Below, in pieces: positions 1 through 9,890 of a stretch of 64,000 nt of DNA. Numbering within the stretch: position 1 is the stretch's first letter; every line of letters begins with the position of its first letter. Made by a program: the position numbers and the translations under genes. The notes under the pieces were generated by a model, which had not been told where the DNA came from, searched no databases, and was given only the letters and a program-made list of their open reading frames with translations. Source of the stretch: Anaerobutyricum hallii (GTDB taxonomy: Bacteria > Bacillota > Clostridia > Lachnospirales > Lachnospiraceae); assembly GCF_900209925.1 (NCBI RefSeq), contig NZ_LT907978.1, positions 170,001-234,000 of the forward strand, read 5' to 3'.

Positions 1-1614
<1,614 letters not shown>

Positions 1615-1626
1615 TTAAAAAAGTAC

Positions 1627-1655
1627 TTGCAAAGATTAGAAAGATATGATATAAT
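1627..1655 (+). promoter_or_regulatory. Sigma-A type promoter for the tRNA cluster
   Basis: A -35 box TTGCAA (1627-1632) and a perfect -10 box TATAAT (1650-1655) are separated by 17 bases. It lies between the end of 23S and tRNA-Asn, so the tRNAs can be transcribed independently of the rRNA operon. A short hairpin TCAGGG-TATGA-CCCTGA (1667-1683) lies in the leader. Confidence 0.7.
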
Positions 1656-1690
1656 GTGTGTGGTTTTCAGGGTATGACCCTGATCAATAT

Positions 1691-1763
1691 TCCTCGATAG
1701 CTCAGTCGGTAGAGCACGCGGCTGTTAACCGCGCTGTCGTAGGTTCAAGTCCTACTCGGGGAG
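1691..1763 (+). tRNA. tRNA-Asn (GTT)
   Basis: Cloverleaf with acceptor arms TCCTCGA/TCGGGGA, the T loop GGTTCAAGTCC and anticodon GTT in the loop CTGTTAA. It is the first of four tRNA genes after the 23S gene. CCA is not encoded. Confidence 0.95.
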
Positions 1764-1766
1764 TCT

Positions 1767-1838
1767 GGCTCCTTGGTCAAGTGGTTAAGACACCGCCCTT
1801 TCACGGCGGTAACATGGGTTCAAATCCCGTAGGAGTCA
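1767..1838 (+). tRNA. tRNA-Glu (TTC)
   Basis: Acceptor arms GGCTCCT/AGGAGTC, anticodon stem CCGCC/GGCGG with anticodon TTC at 1800-1802, T loop GGTTCAAATCC. It follows tRNA-Asn by three bases, so the two are co-transcribed. The same tRNA would feed the hemA-hemL route to aminolevulinate encoded later in this window. Confidence 0.95.
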
Positions 1839-1844
1839 TGTTGT

Positions 1845-1915
<71 letters not shown>

Positions 1916-1920
1916 CTTAA

Positions 1921-1946
1921 AGAGACTAAGTGATTAGTCTCTTTTT
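1921..1946 (+). terminator. Intrinsic terminator after tRNA-Cys
   Basis: Perfect 9-bp stem AGAGACTAA/TTAGTCTCT with a 4-base loop, followed by a T run (1942-1946). It separates the Asn-Glu-Cys group from the initiator tRNA. Confidence 0.85.
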
Positions 1947-1969
1947 GGTATTTACATTTAATTGAATAT

Positions 1970-2043
<74 letters not shown>

Positions 2044-2049
2044 TTTCTG

Positions 2050-2081
2050 AAGCATCAATATATAGATATTGGTGCTTTTTT
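2050..2081 (+). terminator. Intrinsic terminator after tRNA-fMet
   Basis: Stem AGCATCAATAT/ATATTGGTGCT with one G-T pair and a short loop, followed by a run of T residues (2076-2081). Confidence 0.8.
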
Positions 2082-2601
2082 GTTTTACTAAAAATAAAAG
2101 AGTATATAAATTTCTAATCTGATCTGGATAAAGATAAAGCGGCAAAAATGCCGGAACAATCTTGAATGGAAACTAGAGATATATCGTTGTTCCAAAATGA
2201 GTAGTTATGGTTTATTTGCTTAGGATTTTCTAAATTCCTGATGTGCTATTTCCAACTTTTGTATCTTTAATTAAAAAACAGTGTCTATTTTTTCACATAT
2301 TTAGGCATTTTTTTGTATTTTGTTCCCTTTTTTCGCAAAATTCAAAAAATAATCAATAGAGATTATCCATAAATGAAAGTGGAATGATAAGAAAAAAGAA
2401 CGAAAAATATAAAGGATTTTACGTATAAAAGTGAATAAATTGTGAAATTCTCATAAATGAGAATATTAATTAAAAAATAATTTATAATCTTGTTGCAAAT
2501 ATCGGAAGATTGTGATAGCATTAACACATATCGTACTAGAAATGCTCTAGCAAAGCAACTATATCAAATAATATTGATAACTTAAATGGAGGAATGAAAC
2601 T
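2082..2601 (+). promoter_or_regulatory. AT-rich leader of the butyrate operon with promoter and palindrome
   Basis: This 520-base gap holds no gene that I can support. It is very AT-rich. A possible promoter is TTGCAA (2493-2498), 17 bases, TAGCAT (2516-2521). Just upstream is an 18-base near-perfect palindrome, ATTCTCAT-AA-ATGAGAAT (2447-2464), well placed for a regulator binding site. The -10 box is imperfect, so the promoter call is moderate. The ribosome binding site is GGAGG at 2589-2593. Confidence 0.5.
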
Positions 2602-3783
2602 ATGGCAAAGAAAGTTGTATTAGCAGGTGCTTGTCGTACCGCAATCGGAACAATGGGTGGTGGATTAAGCACAGTACCAGCTGCAGATTTAGGAAGCATC
2701 GTAATCAAAGAAGCATTAAAGAGAACTAACGTACCTGCTGATCAGGTAGACGAAGTATTAATGGGATGTGTTATTCAGGCTGGTCTTGGACAGAACGTTG
2801 CTCGTCAGGCTTCTCTTAATGCGGGACTCCCAATCGAAGTACCTGCTGTAACAATTAACGTAGTTTGTGGTTCCGGTCTTAACTGTGTTAACCTTGCTGC
2901 TACAAAGATTTTAGCAGGTGAGGCTGATATCGTTATCGCTGGTGGTATGGAAAACATGTCATTAGCTCCATTCTGCTTAGACAAAGCTCGTTTTGGATAC
3001 AGAATGAACAATGGCGTATTAAAAGACTGTATGGTTAACGATGCATTAACAGATGCTTTCAATCAGTACCATATGGGTATTACAGCTGAAAACGTTGCAG
3101 AACAGTGGCATTTAACAAGAGAAGAGTTAGATGAGTTCTCCGCTAATTCACAGCAGAAAGCTACAGCAGCTATCGAAGCTGGTAAGTTCAAAGATGAAAT
3201 CGTTCCTGTAGAAGTTAAACTTAAAAAGAAAACAGTTGTTGTAGATACAGATGAGGGACCACGTCCTGGAACAACAGCAGAAAGCATTTCTAAATTACGT
3301 CCTGCTTTCAAGAAAGATGGTATCGTAACAGCTGCTAACTCTTCAGGTATTAATGATGGTGCTGCTTGTGTTGTTGTTATGAGCGAAGAAAAAGCTAAAG
3401 AATTAGGTGTAACTCCAATGGCTACATGGGTAGCAGGAGCATTAGGCGGAGTTGATCCTTCTATCATGGGTGTTGGACCAGTTGCTTCTACTAAGAAAGT
3501 TCTTGCTAAAACTGGCATGAGCATTGATGACTTTGACTTAATCGAAGCTAACGAAGCTTTCGCAGCTCAGTCATTAGCAGTAGGAAGAGAATTAGGAATC
3601 AACCCAGAGAAGTTAAATGTTAATGGTGGAGCTATTGCTCTTGGACATCCAGTTGGAGCATCAGGATGCCGTATCCTTGTTACATTATTACATGAGATGC
3701 AGAAACGTGATGCTAAGAAGGGTCTTGCTACACTGTGTATCGGTGGTGGTATGGGCTGCTCAACAATTGTTGAAAGAGACTAA
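2602..3783 (+). CDS. thl: Acetyl-CoA C-acetyltransferase (thiolase)
   Basis: Condenses two acetyl-CoA to acetoacetyl-CoA, the first step of butyrate synthesis. The 393-residue length is normal for the family. The acyl-accepting cysteine is Cys89 in NVVCGSGLN; the C-terminal catalytic His349 lies in [10 protein letters not shown] and Cys379 in CIGGGMG. The start follows GGAGGAATGAAACT. It is the first gene of the thl-crt-hbd-bcd-etfB-etfA operon, and its codon use is strongly biased, as expected for an abundant enzyme. A biosynthetic thiolase is much more likely than a degradative one in this context. Confidence 0.96.
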   Translation: MAKKVVLAGACRTAIGTMGGGLSTVPAADLGSIVIKEALKRTNVPADQVDEVLMGCVIQAGLGQNVARQASLNAGLPIEVPAVTINVVCGSGLNCVNLAATKILAGEADIVIAGGMENMSLAPFCLDKARFGYRMNNGVLKDCMVNDALTDAFNQYHMGITAENVAEQWHLTREELDEFSANSQQKATAAIEAGKFKDEIVPVEVKLKKKTVVVDTDEGPRPGTTAESISKLRPAFKKDGIVTAANSSGINDGAACVVVMSEEKAKELGVTPMATWVAGALGGVDPSIMGVGPVASTKKVLAKTGMSIDDFDLIEANEAFAAQSLAVGRELGINPEKLNVNGGAIALGHPVGASGCRILVTLLHEMQKRDAKKGLATLCIGGGMGCSTIVERD

Positions 3784-3802
3784 TCACGTATAGAATGATT
3801 AC

Positions 3803-3836
3803 ATATATCCGGGTTCGGTTTTCGAATCCGGTTATA
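3803..3836 (+). other. Intercistronic hairpin between thl and crt
   Basis: An imperfect stem (ATATCCGGGTTCG paired with CGAATCCGGTTATAT) stands in the 128-base thl-crt gap. There is no following T run, so it is more likely an RNA processing or stabilising hairpin, or a partial attenuator, than a terminator. Confidence 0.5.
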
Positions 3837-3911
3837 TCAATTACATAGTTTATAACTGATTTCTACAGTTTATACAGTTATAATAATGTAATCTGAAAGG
3901 AGATACATACA

Positions 3912-4697
3912 ATGGGATTTATCGATTATGAAGTAGATGGTCAGGTTGGTATTATCACCATCAATCGTCCAAAGGCTTTAAATGCTTTAAACAGTGAAGT
4001 ATTAAAAGATTTAGATGCAACTATTGATGCAGTAGATTTAGATGCAATCAGATGTCTTATCATTACTGGTGCAGGAGAGAAATCTTTCGTAGCCGGTGCT
4101 GATATCGGAGAAATGAGCACTCTTACAAAAGCAGAAGGTGAAGCTTTTGGTAAAGTAGGTAATGATGTATTTAGAAAGATTGAAACTCTTCCTATTCCTG
4201 TTATCGCAGCAATCAACGGATTTGCATTAGGCGGTGGCTGTGAGATTTCTATGAGCTGTGATATCAGACTTTGTTCTGAGAATGCAGTATTTGGACAGCC
4301 GGAAGTTGGTCTTGGAATTACACCTGGTTTTGGTGGAACACAGAGACTTGCTCGTATCGTAGGACCTGGAAAAGCAAAACAGTTAATCTATACTGCTCGT
4401 AATATTAAAGCAGCAGAAGCATATAGAATCGGACTGGTTAACGAAGTTTATCCACTTGAAGAGTTAATGCCTCAGGCTAAAAAGATGGCAAAAGGTATTG
4501 CAAAGAACGCACCTATCGCAGTTCGTGCATGTAAGAAAGCCATCAATGAAGGTTTAGAAGTAGGAATGGATGAAGCTATCGTAATCGAAGAGAAGTTATT
4601 TGGTAGCTGCTTCGAGACAGAAGACCAGAAATACGGAATGGCATTCTTCCTTGACAAAAACAAAGAAAAGGTAAAAGAACCATTTAAAAACTGCTAA
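3912..4697 (+). CDS. crt: 3-hydroxybutyryl-CoA dehydratase (crotonase)
   Basis: Removes water from 3-hydroxybutyryl-CoA to give crotonyl-CoA. The 261 residues match the enoyl-CoA hydratase family: the oxyanion-hole segments SFVAGADIGEM and ALGGGCEISMSCDIR, and the second catalytic glutamate segment GQPEVGLGITPGFGGTQRL. The start is set by AAAGGAGATACATACA. In many clostridia crt precedes bcd; here the order is thl, crt, hbd, bcd, an arrangement I recall from Lachnospiraceae butyrate producers. Confidence 0.95.
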   Translation: MGFIDYEVDGQVGIITINRPKALNALNSEVLKDLDATIDAVDLDAIRCLIITGAGEKSFVAGADIGEMSTLTKAEGEAFGKVGNDVFRKIETLPIPVIAAINGFALGGGCEISMSCDIRLCSENAVFGQPEVGLGITPGFGGTQRLARIVGPGKAKQLIYTARNIKAAEAYRIGLVNEVYPLEELMPQAKKMAKGIAKNAPIAVRACKKAINEGLEVGMDEAIVIEEKLFGSCFETEDQKYGMAFFLDKNKEKVKEPFKNC

Positions 4698-4766
4698 TTA
4701 ATCTATTACATATATTGATAATATTAATTGTCAGAAGATAATACATTTTATAGGAGGTTTCAGACA

Positions 4767-5606
4767 ATGAAAGTTGGAGTTATTGGCGCAGGTACAATGG
4801 GATCAGGTATTGCTCAGGCATTCGCACAGACAGAAGGATACGAAGTATACTTATGTGATATTAACGATGAATTTGCCGCAAACGGTAAAAAGAAAATCGC
4901 TAAAGGATTTGAAAAGAGAGTAGCAAGAGGAAAAATGGATCAGGCTAAAGCTGATGCAATCCTTGCTAAGATTACTACTGGTACAAAAGATATCTGTACA
5001 GATGCAGATTTAGTAGTAGAGGCAGCTCTTGAGGTTATGGAAGTTAAACAGCAGACATTTAAAGAATTACAGGATATCGTTCCTGCAACATGTATGTTTG
5101 CAACAAATACATCTTCTTTATCTATTACACAGATCGGTGCAGGACTTGACAGACCAGTTATCGGAATGCATTTCTTCAACCCAGCTCCAGTTATGAAATT
5201 AATTGAAGTTATCGCTGGTCTTAATACACCAGATGAAATGGTTGAAAAGATTAAAGCTATCTCCGTAGAAATCGGAAAAACACCTGTACAGGTAGAAGAA
5301 GCTGCAGGATTCGTAGTTAACAGAATCTTAATCCCAATGATCAATGAAGCAGTTGGCATTTATGCTGATGGTGTTGCTTCTGTTGAAGGTATCGACACAG
5401 CTATGAAGTTAGGTGCTAACCATCCAATGGGACCTCTCGCTTTAGGAGATTTAGTTGGTCTTGATATCTGCCTTGCAATCATGGAAGTATTATACAATGA
5501 GACAGGAGATCCTAAGTATCGTCCACATCCATTATTAAGAAAGATGGTTCGTGGTGGAAAATTAGGTCAGAAGACTGGTATTGGATTCTACGATTACAGC
5601 AAATAA
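4767..5606 (+). CDS. hbd: 3-hydroxybutyryl-CoA dehydrogenase
   Basis: Reduces acetoacetyl-CoA to 3-hydroxybutyryl-CoA with NAD(P)H. The protein of 279 residues starts with the Rossmann motif [13 protein letters not shown]; the catalytic region shows TNTSSLSIT and [17 protein letters not shown] (catalytic His), and the C-terminal dimer domain ends [14 protein letters not shown]. An upstream ATG-like extension in the same frame (from 4728) is not used: AGGAGG at 4753-4758 sits the right distance from 4767 and the family begins MKVGVIGAG. Confidence 0.95.
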   Translation: MKVGVIGAGTMGSGIAQAFAQTEGYEVYLCDINDEFAANGKKKIAKGFEKRVARGKMDQAKADAILAKITTGTKDICTDADLVVEAALEVMEVKQQTFKELQDIVPATCMFATNTSSLSITQIGAGLDRPVIGMHFFNPAPVMKLIEVIAGLNTPDEMVEKIKAISVEIGKTPVQVEEAAGFVVNRILIPMINEAVGIYADGVASVEGIDTAMKLGANHPMGPLALGDLVGLDICLAIMEVLYNETGDPKYRPHPLLRKMVRGGKLGQKTGIGFYDYSK

Positions 5607-5623
5607 TTAAAAAAGTGAATACG

Positions 5624-5655
5624 GCCGTGGGGACTATGCTCTGCGTCTCCACGGC
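5624..5655 (+). other. GC-rich hairpin between hbd and bcd
   Basis: Stem GCCGTGGGGA/TCTCCACGGC with one G-T pair, followed by TTTTAAGG and then a second small stem GGTGG/CCACC. The T run is short, so it may act as a leaky terminator that sets the ratio of the upstream and downstream halves of the operon, or as a processing site. Confidence 0.5.
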
Positions 5656-5706
5656 TTTTAAGGTGGTTCTCCACCCCAATAACCAATTTATTATGGAGGA
5701 ATGAAA

Positions 5707-6861
5707 ATGGATTTCACATTAAGCAAAAAGCATGAAATGGCTAGACAGCTCTTTAAAGAGTTCGCTGAAAACGAAGTTAAACCTCTTGCTCAGGAGGTTG
5801 ACGAGACAGAACATTTTCCAGAAGAAACCGTTGCAAAAATGCAAAAATTAGGTTTCATGGGAATTCCTGTGCCAAAAGAATATGGCGGACAGGGCTGTGA
5901 TCCTTTAACATACATTATGTGTGTTGAAGAGTTATCTAAAGTTTGTGGTACAACAGGTGTTATTGTATCCGCACATACATCATTATGTGCAGATCCAATT
6001 CTTACTTATGGTACTGAAGAACAGAAACAGAAATATCTTGTTCCACTTGCAAAGGGTGAAAAGTTAGGTGCTTTCGGTCTTACAGAGCCAGGTGCTGGTA
6101 CTGACGCTCAGGGTGTTCAGACAAAGGCTGTTTTAGATGGTGACGAATGGGTATTAAACGGATCTAAATGTTTCATCACTAACGGTTCTTATGCTGATTA
6201 CTATATTATCATCGCTATCACAAGTGTTGATACAGATGCAAGAGGAAGAAAGAAAAAGAAATTCTCCGCATTTATCGTAGAAAAAGGAACTCCAGGATTT
6301 ACATTTGGTACAAAAGAAAAGAAAATGGGTATCCGTGGTTCAGCTACATATGAATTGATTTTCCAGGATTGTCGTATTCCTAAAGAAAATCTTCTTGGAC
6401 CTATGGGCAAAGGTTTCGCAATCGCTATGCACACATTAGATGGTGGACGTATCGGTATTGCAGCTCAGGCTCTTGGTATCGCAGAAGGTGCTTTAGATGC
6501 TACAATTGCTTATGTTAAAGAAAGAAAACAGTTTGGCAGAGCAATTGCTGCACAGCAGAATACACAGTTCCAGCTTGCTAATATGGCTACACAGGTAGAA
6601 GCTGCTAAGTTACTTGTTTATAAAGCAGCAATGGCAAAAGCAACACAGAGAGTATACTCCGTAGAAGCTGCAAAAGCTAAATTATTTGCAGCAGAAACAG
6701 CTATGGATGTAACAACTAAGTGTGTTCAGTTACTTGGTGGTTATGGTTACATCAGAGAGTACGACGTAGAACGTATGATGCGTGATGCTAAGATCACAGA
6801 AATCTACGAAGGAACATCAGAAGTTCAGCGTATGGTTATTTCTGGTAACTTATTAAGATAA
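5707..6861 (+). CDS. bcd: Butyryl-CoA dehydrogenase
   Basis: FAD-dependent acyl-CoA dehydrogenase that reduces crotonyl-CoA to butyryl-CoA; with EtfAB it is expected to form the electron-bifurcating Bcd/Etf complex that also reduces ferredoxin. The protein of 384 residues has the FAD/substrate segments FGLTEPGAGTDAQG and FITNGSYADYYI, the KMGIRGSAT segment, and the catalytic-base segment EIYEGTSEVQRM. Two ATGs are possible; 5707 is preferred because GGAGGA directly abuts the ATG at 5701, leaving no spacer there. etfB follows after only 14 bases. Confidence 0.95.
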   Translation: MDFTLSKKHEMARQLFKEFAENEVKPLAQEVDETEHFPEETVAKMQKLGFMGIPVPKEYGGQGCDPLTYIMCVEELSKVCGTTGVIVSAHTSLCADPILTYGTEEQKQKYLVPLAKGEKLGAFGLTEPGAGTDAQGVQTKAVLDGDEWVLNGSKCFITNGSYADYYIIIAITSVDTDARGRKKKKFSAFIVEKGTPGFTFGTKEKKMGIRGSATYELIFQDCRIPKENLLGPMGKGFAIAMHTLDGGRIGIAAQALGIAEGALDATIAYVKERKQFGRAIAAQQNTQFQLANMATQVEAAKLLVYKAAMAKATQRVYSVEAAKAKLFAAETAMDVTTKCVQLLGGYGYIREYDVERMMRDAKITEIYEGTSEVQRMVISGNLLR

Positions 6862-6875
6862 GGAGGGAAAATACT

Positions 6876-7661
6876 GTGAAAATCGTAGTATGTATTAAAC
6901 AGGTACCTGATACAAAAGGTGGAGTTAAGTTTAAACCAGACGGAACTCTTGATAGAGCAGCTATGCTTACTATCATGAATCCGGATGATAAGGCAGGTCT
7001 TGAAGCTGCCCTTAGAATAAAAGATGAAACAGGCGCAGAAGTAACTGTAGTTACTATGGGTCTTCCAAAAGCAGAAGAAGTTCTGCGTGAAGCTATGGCA
7101 ATGGGTGCTGATAAGGGAATTCTTGTCACAGATCGTGTTTTAGGTGGAGCTGATACATGGGCAACATCTACAACAATCGCCGGAGCACTTAGAAATATTG
7201 ATTATGATTTAATCATCACAGGTCGTCAGGCTATCGATGGTGATACTGCACAGGTAGGACCTCAGATTGCAGAACACTTAGATCTTCCTTTAATTTCCTA
7301 TGCACAGGATATTAAAATCGAAGGAGACAGTGTAATCGTTCAGAGACAGTACGATGACAGATATCATGTTTTAAAAGCTAAATTACCATGTGTTATCACA
7401 GCACTTTCCGAATTAAATGAGCCACGTTATATGACTCCAGGCGGAATCTTTGATGCATATGATACAGAGATTACTACATGGGGAAGAAAAGACCTTAAAG
7501 ATGTTGATGACAGCAACTTAGGTCTTGCAGGTTCTCCAACTCAGATCGCAAAAGCTTCTGATAAGGTACGTAAAGGTAAAGGTGTCATGATGACAGCTGA
7601 AACAGCAGAAGAAGGCGTTGAGTACATCATGGACAAACTGTTAACAAAGCATGTTATCTAA
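6876..7661 (+). CDS. etfB: Electron transfer flavoprotein, beta subunit
   Basis: Small subunit of the electron-transferring flavoprotein partner of Bcd. It starts at GTG preceded by AAGGAGGG. Family features are the N-terminal KIVVCIKQVPDT, the TVVTMGLPKAEEVLREAMAMGAD segment and the ETF-beta signature region TGRQAIDGDTAQVGPQIAEHL. The length of 261 residues is typical of bifurcating clostridial EtfB. It is followed immediately by etfA. Confidence 0.95.
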   Translation: MKIVVCIKQVPDTKGGVKFKPDGTLDRAAMLTIMNPDDKAGLEAALRIKDETGAEVTVVTMGLPKAEEVLREAMAMGADKGILVTDRVLGGADTWATSTTIAGALRNIDYDLIITGRQAIDGDTAQVGPQIAEHLDLPLISYAQDIKIEGDSVIVQRQYDDRYHVLKAKLPCVITALSELNEPRYMTPGGIFDAYDTEITTWGRKDLKDVDDSNLGLAGSPTQIAKASDKVRKGKGVMMTAETAEEGVEYIMDKLLTKHVI

Positions 7662-7686
7662 TTGTAAAGGAAATGTGGTGAATAGA

Positions 7687-8718
7687 ATGAATTTAGAACA
7701 ATATAAAGGTGTATTTATCTATGCTCAGCAGGTTGACAATAAGATTGATGCCATTGCTTTAGAATTACTTGGAAAAGCAAATGACCTTGCTGCAGATTTA
7801 GGAACAGACGTAACAGCAGTTTTAATCGGTTCTGACGTAAAAGGCTTAGTTGATGAACTTGCTGAATACGGCGCAGATAAAGTTATCGTAGTTGATGACC
7901 CTGAATTAAAAGAATACAGAACAGAGCCATATACACATGCACTGGCATCTGTTATCAATGAATACAAACCGGACATTCTTCTGGTTGGAGCAACAGCAAT
8001 CGGTCGTGACTTAGGACCTCGTGTTTCCGCAAGAGTTGCAACAGGTCTTACAGCAGACTGTACTGTTCTTGAAATTGGTGAATTCAAAGCTCGTGGAGAT
8101 AAAGAACCTCGTCAGGGTCAGTTATTAATGACTCGTCCTGCATTCGGTGGTAACACAATCGCTACAATCGCTTGTCCTAACCATCGTCCACAGATGGCTA
8201 CAGTTCGTCCTGGTGTTATGCAGAAGAAAGAGCCTGTTGCAGGAGCAAAGGCAGAAGTTATTGAATATAATCCAGGATTTACTCCAAATGACAAATATGT
8301 TGAGATTCTTGACATTGTGAAATCTGTTACAGAAACAGTTGATATCCAGGCTGCTAAGATTCTTGTATCTGGCGGACGTGGAGTTGGCTCTGCTGAAAAC
8401 TTTGCATTATTAGACGATTTAGCAGAGGCACTTGGCGGAACAGTTTCCTGCTCTCGTGCAGTTGTAGATAACGGATGGAAACCAAAAGATTTACAGGTTG
8501 GTCAGACTGGTAAGACAGTTCGTCCTAATGTTTACTTTGCAATTGGTATTTCCGGAGCTATCCAGCACGTAGCTGGTATGGAAGAATCTGATATCATCAT
8601 CGCTATTAATAAAGATCCAGATGCACCTATTTTTGATGTAGCTGATTACGGTATCGTTGGTGATGCATTAAAGATTGTTCCTAAGTTAACAGAAGCAATC
8701 AAGGCACAGGTTAAATAA
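7687..8718 (+). CDS. etfA: Electron transfer flavoprotein, alpha subunit
   Basis: Large ETF subunit that binds the shuttle FAD. The C-terminal FAD domain is clear: LVSGGRGVGSAENF, then GQTGKTVRPNVYFAIGISGA and a KDPDAPIFDVADYGIVGD tail. The frame is open from 7651, but the ATG at 7687 (protein MNLEQYKGVFIYAQ) is chosen since it matches the family start and leaves a purine-rich AAAGGAAATG site upstream. It would be 343 residues. It is the last gene of the operon; two terminators follow. Confidence 0.94.
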   Translation: MNLEQYKGVFIYAQQVDNKIDAIALELLGKANDLAADLGTDVTAVLIGSDVKGLVDELAEYGADKVIVVDDPELKEYRTEPYTHALASVINEYKPDILLVGATAIGRDLGPRVSARVATGLTADCTVLEIGEFKARGDKEPRQGQLLMTRPAFGGNTIATIACPNHRPQMATVRPGVMQKKEPVAGAKAEVIEYNPGFTPNDKYVEILDIVKSVTETVDIQAAKILVSGGRGVGSAENFALLDDLAEALGGTVSCSRAVVDNGWKPKDLQVGQTGKTVRPNVYFAIGISGAIQHVAGMEESDIIIAINKDPDAPIFDVADYGIVGDALKIVPKLTEAIKAQVK

Positions 8719-8842
8719 TAATTTAACTTTAGATGTTATGTAAAAGTTAAATATATTTTGTCTCAGATGTTTTGTTTATTGGCGATTCATTATTAAAAGA
8801 AAAATATACGCGATTTTTTACTGAACTCTATAAAATATATTG

Positions 8843-8917
8843 AAACAGGGAATCTTTTTATAGATTCCCTGTTTAGATGAAATAATAAGACTGCAGTTTA
8901 TAACTGTGGTCTTTTTT
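8843..8917 (+). terminator. Tandem terminators after etfA
   Basis: The first is a perfect 13-bp stem AAACAGGGAATCT/AGATTCCCTGTTT (8843-8874). The second is AAGACTGCAGTT/AACTGTGGTCTT (8887-8913) with two G-T pairs and a run of six T (8912-8917). Two terminators in series suit the end of a very highly expressed operon. Confidence 0.85.
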
Positions 8918-8974
8918 ATTTTACAGGAAATTATCCTCCTCCACTTTAGTTCTAATGAAACAATCACTATGTGA

Positions 8975-9035
8975 TTTATATCAGATGTGAGATGACTCCC
9001 ATCTCGCAGCAAGAATGCCGGGGCATTCTTGAAAT
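8975..9035 (+). repeat. Small two-hairpin repeat, copy 1
   Basis: Contains hairpin TGTGAGATG-ACTCC-CATCTCGCA followed by hairpin AAGAATGCC-GG-GGCATTCTT. Related copies lie at 26104-26180, 28783-28838 and 33341-33382. The first stem varies in sequence between copies but stays self-complementary in three of the four. Confidence 0.55.
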
Positions 9036-9166
9036 AATTTTAAATAAGTATAAAGACAATCTGTTTATCATTAAATTTACATAATTCGTCAAAAAAGGTG
9101 GAAATTAGATTTAAATATGTTATAATACTCTTGCAGCACTTAACAAAGATATGAGAGGAGGCATTT

Positions 9167-9457
9167 ATGGCACAGATTATTGCTTCTACGAAAGAGATAT
9201 CTAATAAGAAACAGGCATTGGTGACATTGAGTAATTCATTGAAAACACAACTTACTGATTTAGAAACCCTGGGGAGTAGTCTTAATTCTATGTGGGAAGG
9301 AGCTGCAAAGGAGAAGTATTCGAAACAACTGAAAGTAGATATTGTAAAGATGCAGAGTTTACTTAGGACAATTTTAGAATTTATACTGATACTTGAGAAG
9401 ATTATTATGATTTATAATAAGGCTGAGAAGAAGAACGAAGTAACTGCAGTAAGTTAG
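9167..9457 (+). CDS. WXG100-like small helical protein
   Basis: 96 residues, predicted to be almost all helical. A WXG-type turn is visible at MWEGAAKEKYSKQ near residues 45-57, between two amphipathic helices, which is the architecture of ESAT-6/EsxA proteins secreted by type VII systems. The second half is more hydrophobic than usual (LRTILEFILILEKIIMIY), so it may remain membrane- or partner-bound. A second WXG100-like gene follows, and an EssC-type ATPase lies 4 kb downstream. Function as a secreted substrate is inferred. Confidence 0.72.
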   Translation: MAQIIASTKEISNKKQALVTLSNSLKTQLTDLETLGSSLNSMWEGAAKEKYSKQLKVDIVKMQSLLRTILEFILILEKIIMIYNKAEKKNEVTAVS

Positions 9458-9469
9458 AGCAGAGTAATG

Positions 9470-9518
9470 TGTCCTCGGAGTCTTCTGACGAATTTAAGCA
9501 TAAAAAGATTCCGAGACA
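9470..9518 (+). other. Hairpin between the two WXG100-like genes
   Basis: Imperfect stem TGTCCTCGGAGTCTT paired with AAGATTCCGAGACA, with one bulged C and G-T pairing, then a weak T-rich stretch. It could attenuate transcription so the two small proteins are made in different amounts. Confidence 0.45.
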
Positions 9519-9548
9519 TTCTTTAAGTTAATTGTTAAGGAGGATTTT

Positions 9549-9866
9549 ATGGCAGATTTAATTAATGTAACTCCAGAGAAGTTAAAGTCAACCGCAGTTT
9601 CTTTTCAACAGACCGGTCAGAATGTTAAGCGAACGACCTCAGATATGCTTCAGTTGGTGAGGGGAATCAGTAGTTCTATTTGGAGTGGTGAGGCAAGTAG
9701 CTCATTTATTAACAAGTTTAGTGGATTAGAAGCAGACATTAATAAAATGTGCAAGATGATAGAAGAAGAAGCGCAGCATTTAACTTCTATTGCACAGGAA
9801 TATATATTAGCAGAAGAACAGAATAAACAAGTTGCGGCAACGTTAAAGAATAATGTTATCAGCTGA
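9549..9866 (+). CDS. WXG100 family protein (EsxA-like)
   Basis: 105 residues, all-helical, with the motif SIWSGEASSSF near residues 44-54 separating two helices, so a better match to the WXG100 family than its upstream neighbour. The C-terminal helix (EEEAQHLTSIAQEYILAEEQ) carries a YxxxE-like pattern (YILAE), the feature recognised for secretion by EccC/EssC ATPases. Ribosome binding site AAGGAGG at 9537-9543. Likely a substrate or co-substrate of the T7SS-like apparatus encoded downstream. Confidence 0.82.
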   Translation: MADLINVTPEKLKSTAVSFQQTGQNVKRTTSDMLQLVRGISSSIWSGEASSSFINKFSGLEADINKMCKMIEEEAQHLTSIAQEYILAEEQNKQVAATLKNNVIS

Positions 9867-9890
9867 TGATACAGTTGATATAGATAAGAA

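Larger units (their letters stand above)
8719..9166. other. 448-base gap: two terminators, a hairpin repeat, and a promoter
   Basis: No gene is visible. The gap holds two terminators (8843-8874 and 8887-8917), a copy of the small two-hairpin repeat (8975-9035) and, just before the WXG100-like gene, an extended -10 promoter TGTTATAAT (9118-9126). GGAGG at 9156-9160 is the ribosome binding site for that gene. Confidence 0.6.

Noticed and set aside
7651-7686. Longer etfA with an N-terminal extension from 7651
   Set aside because: It overlaps the end of etfB and does not match the family start; ATG 7687 fits.
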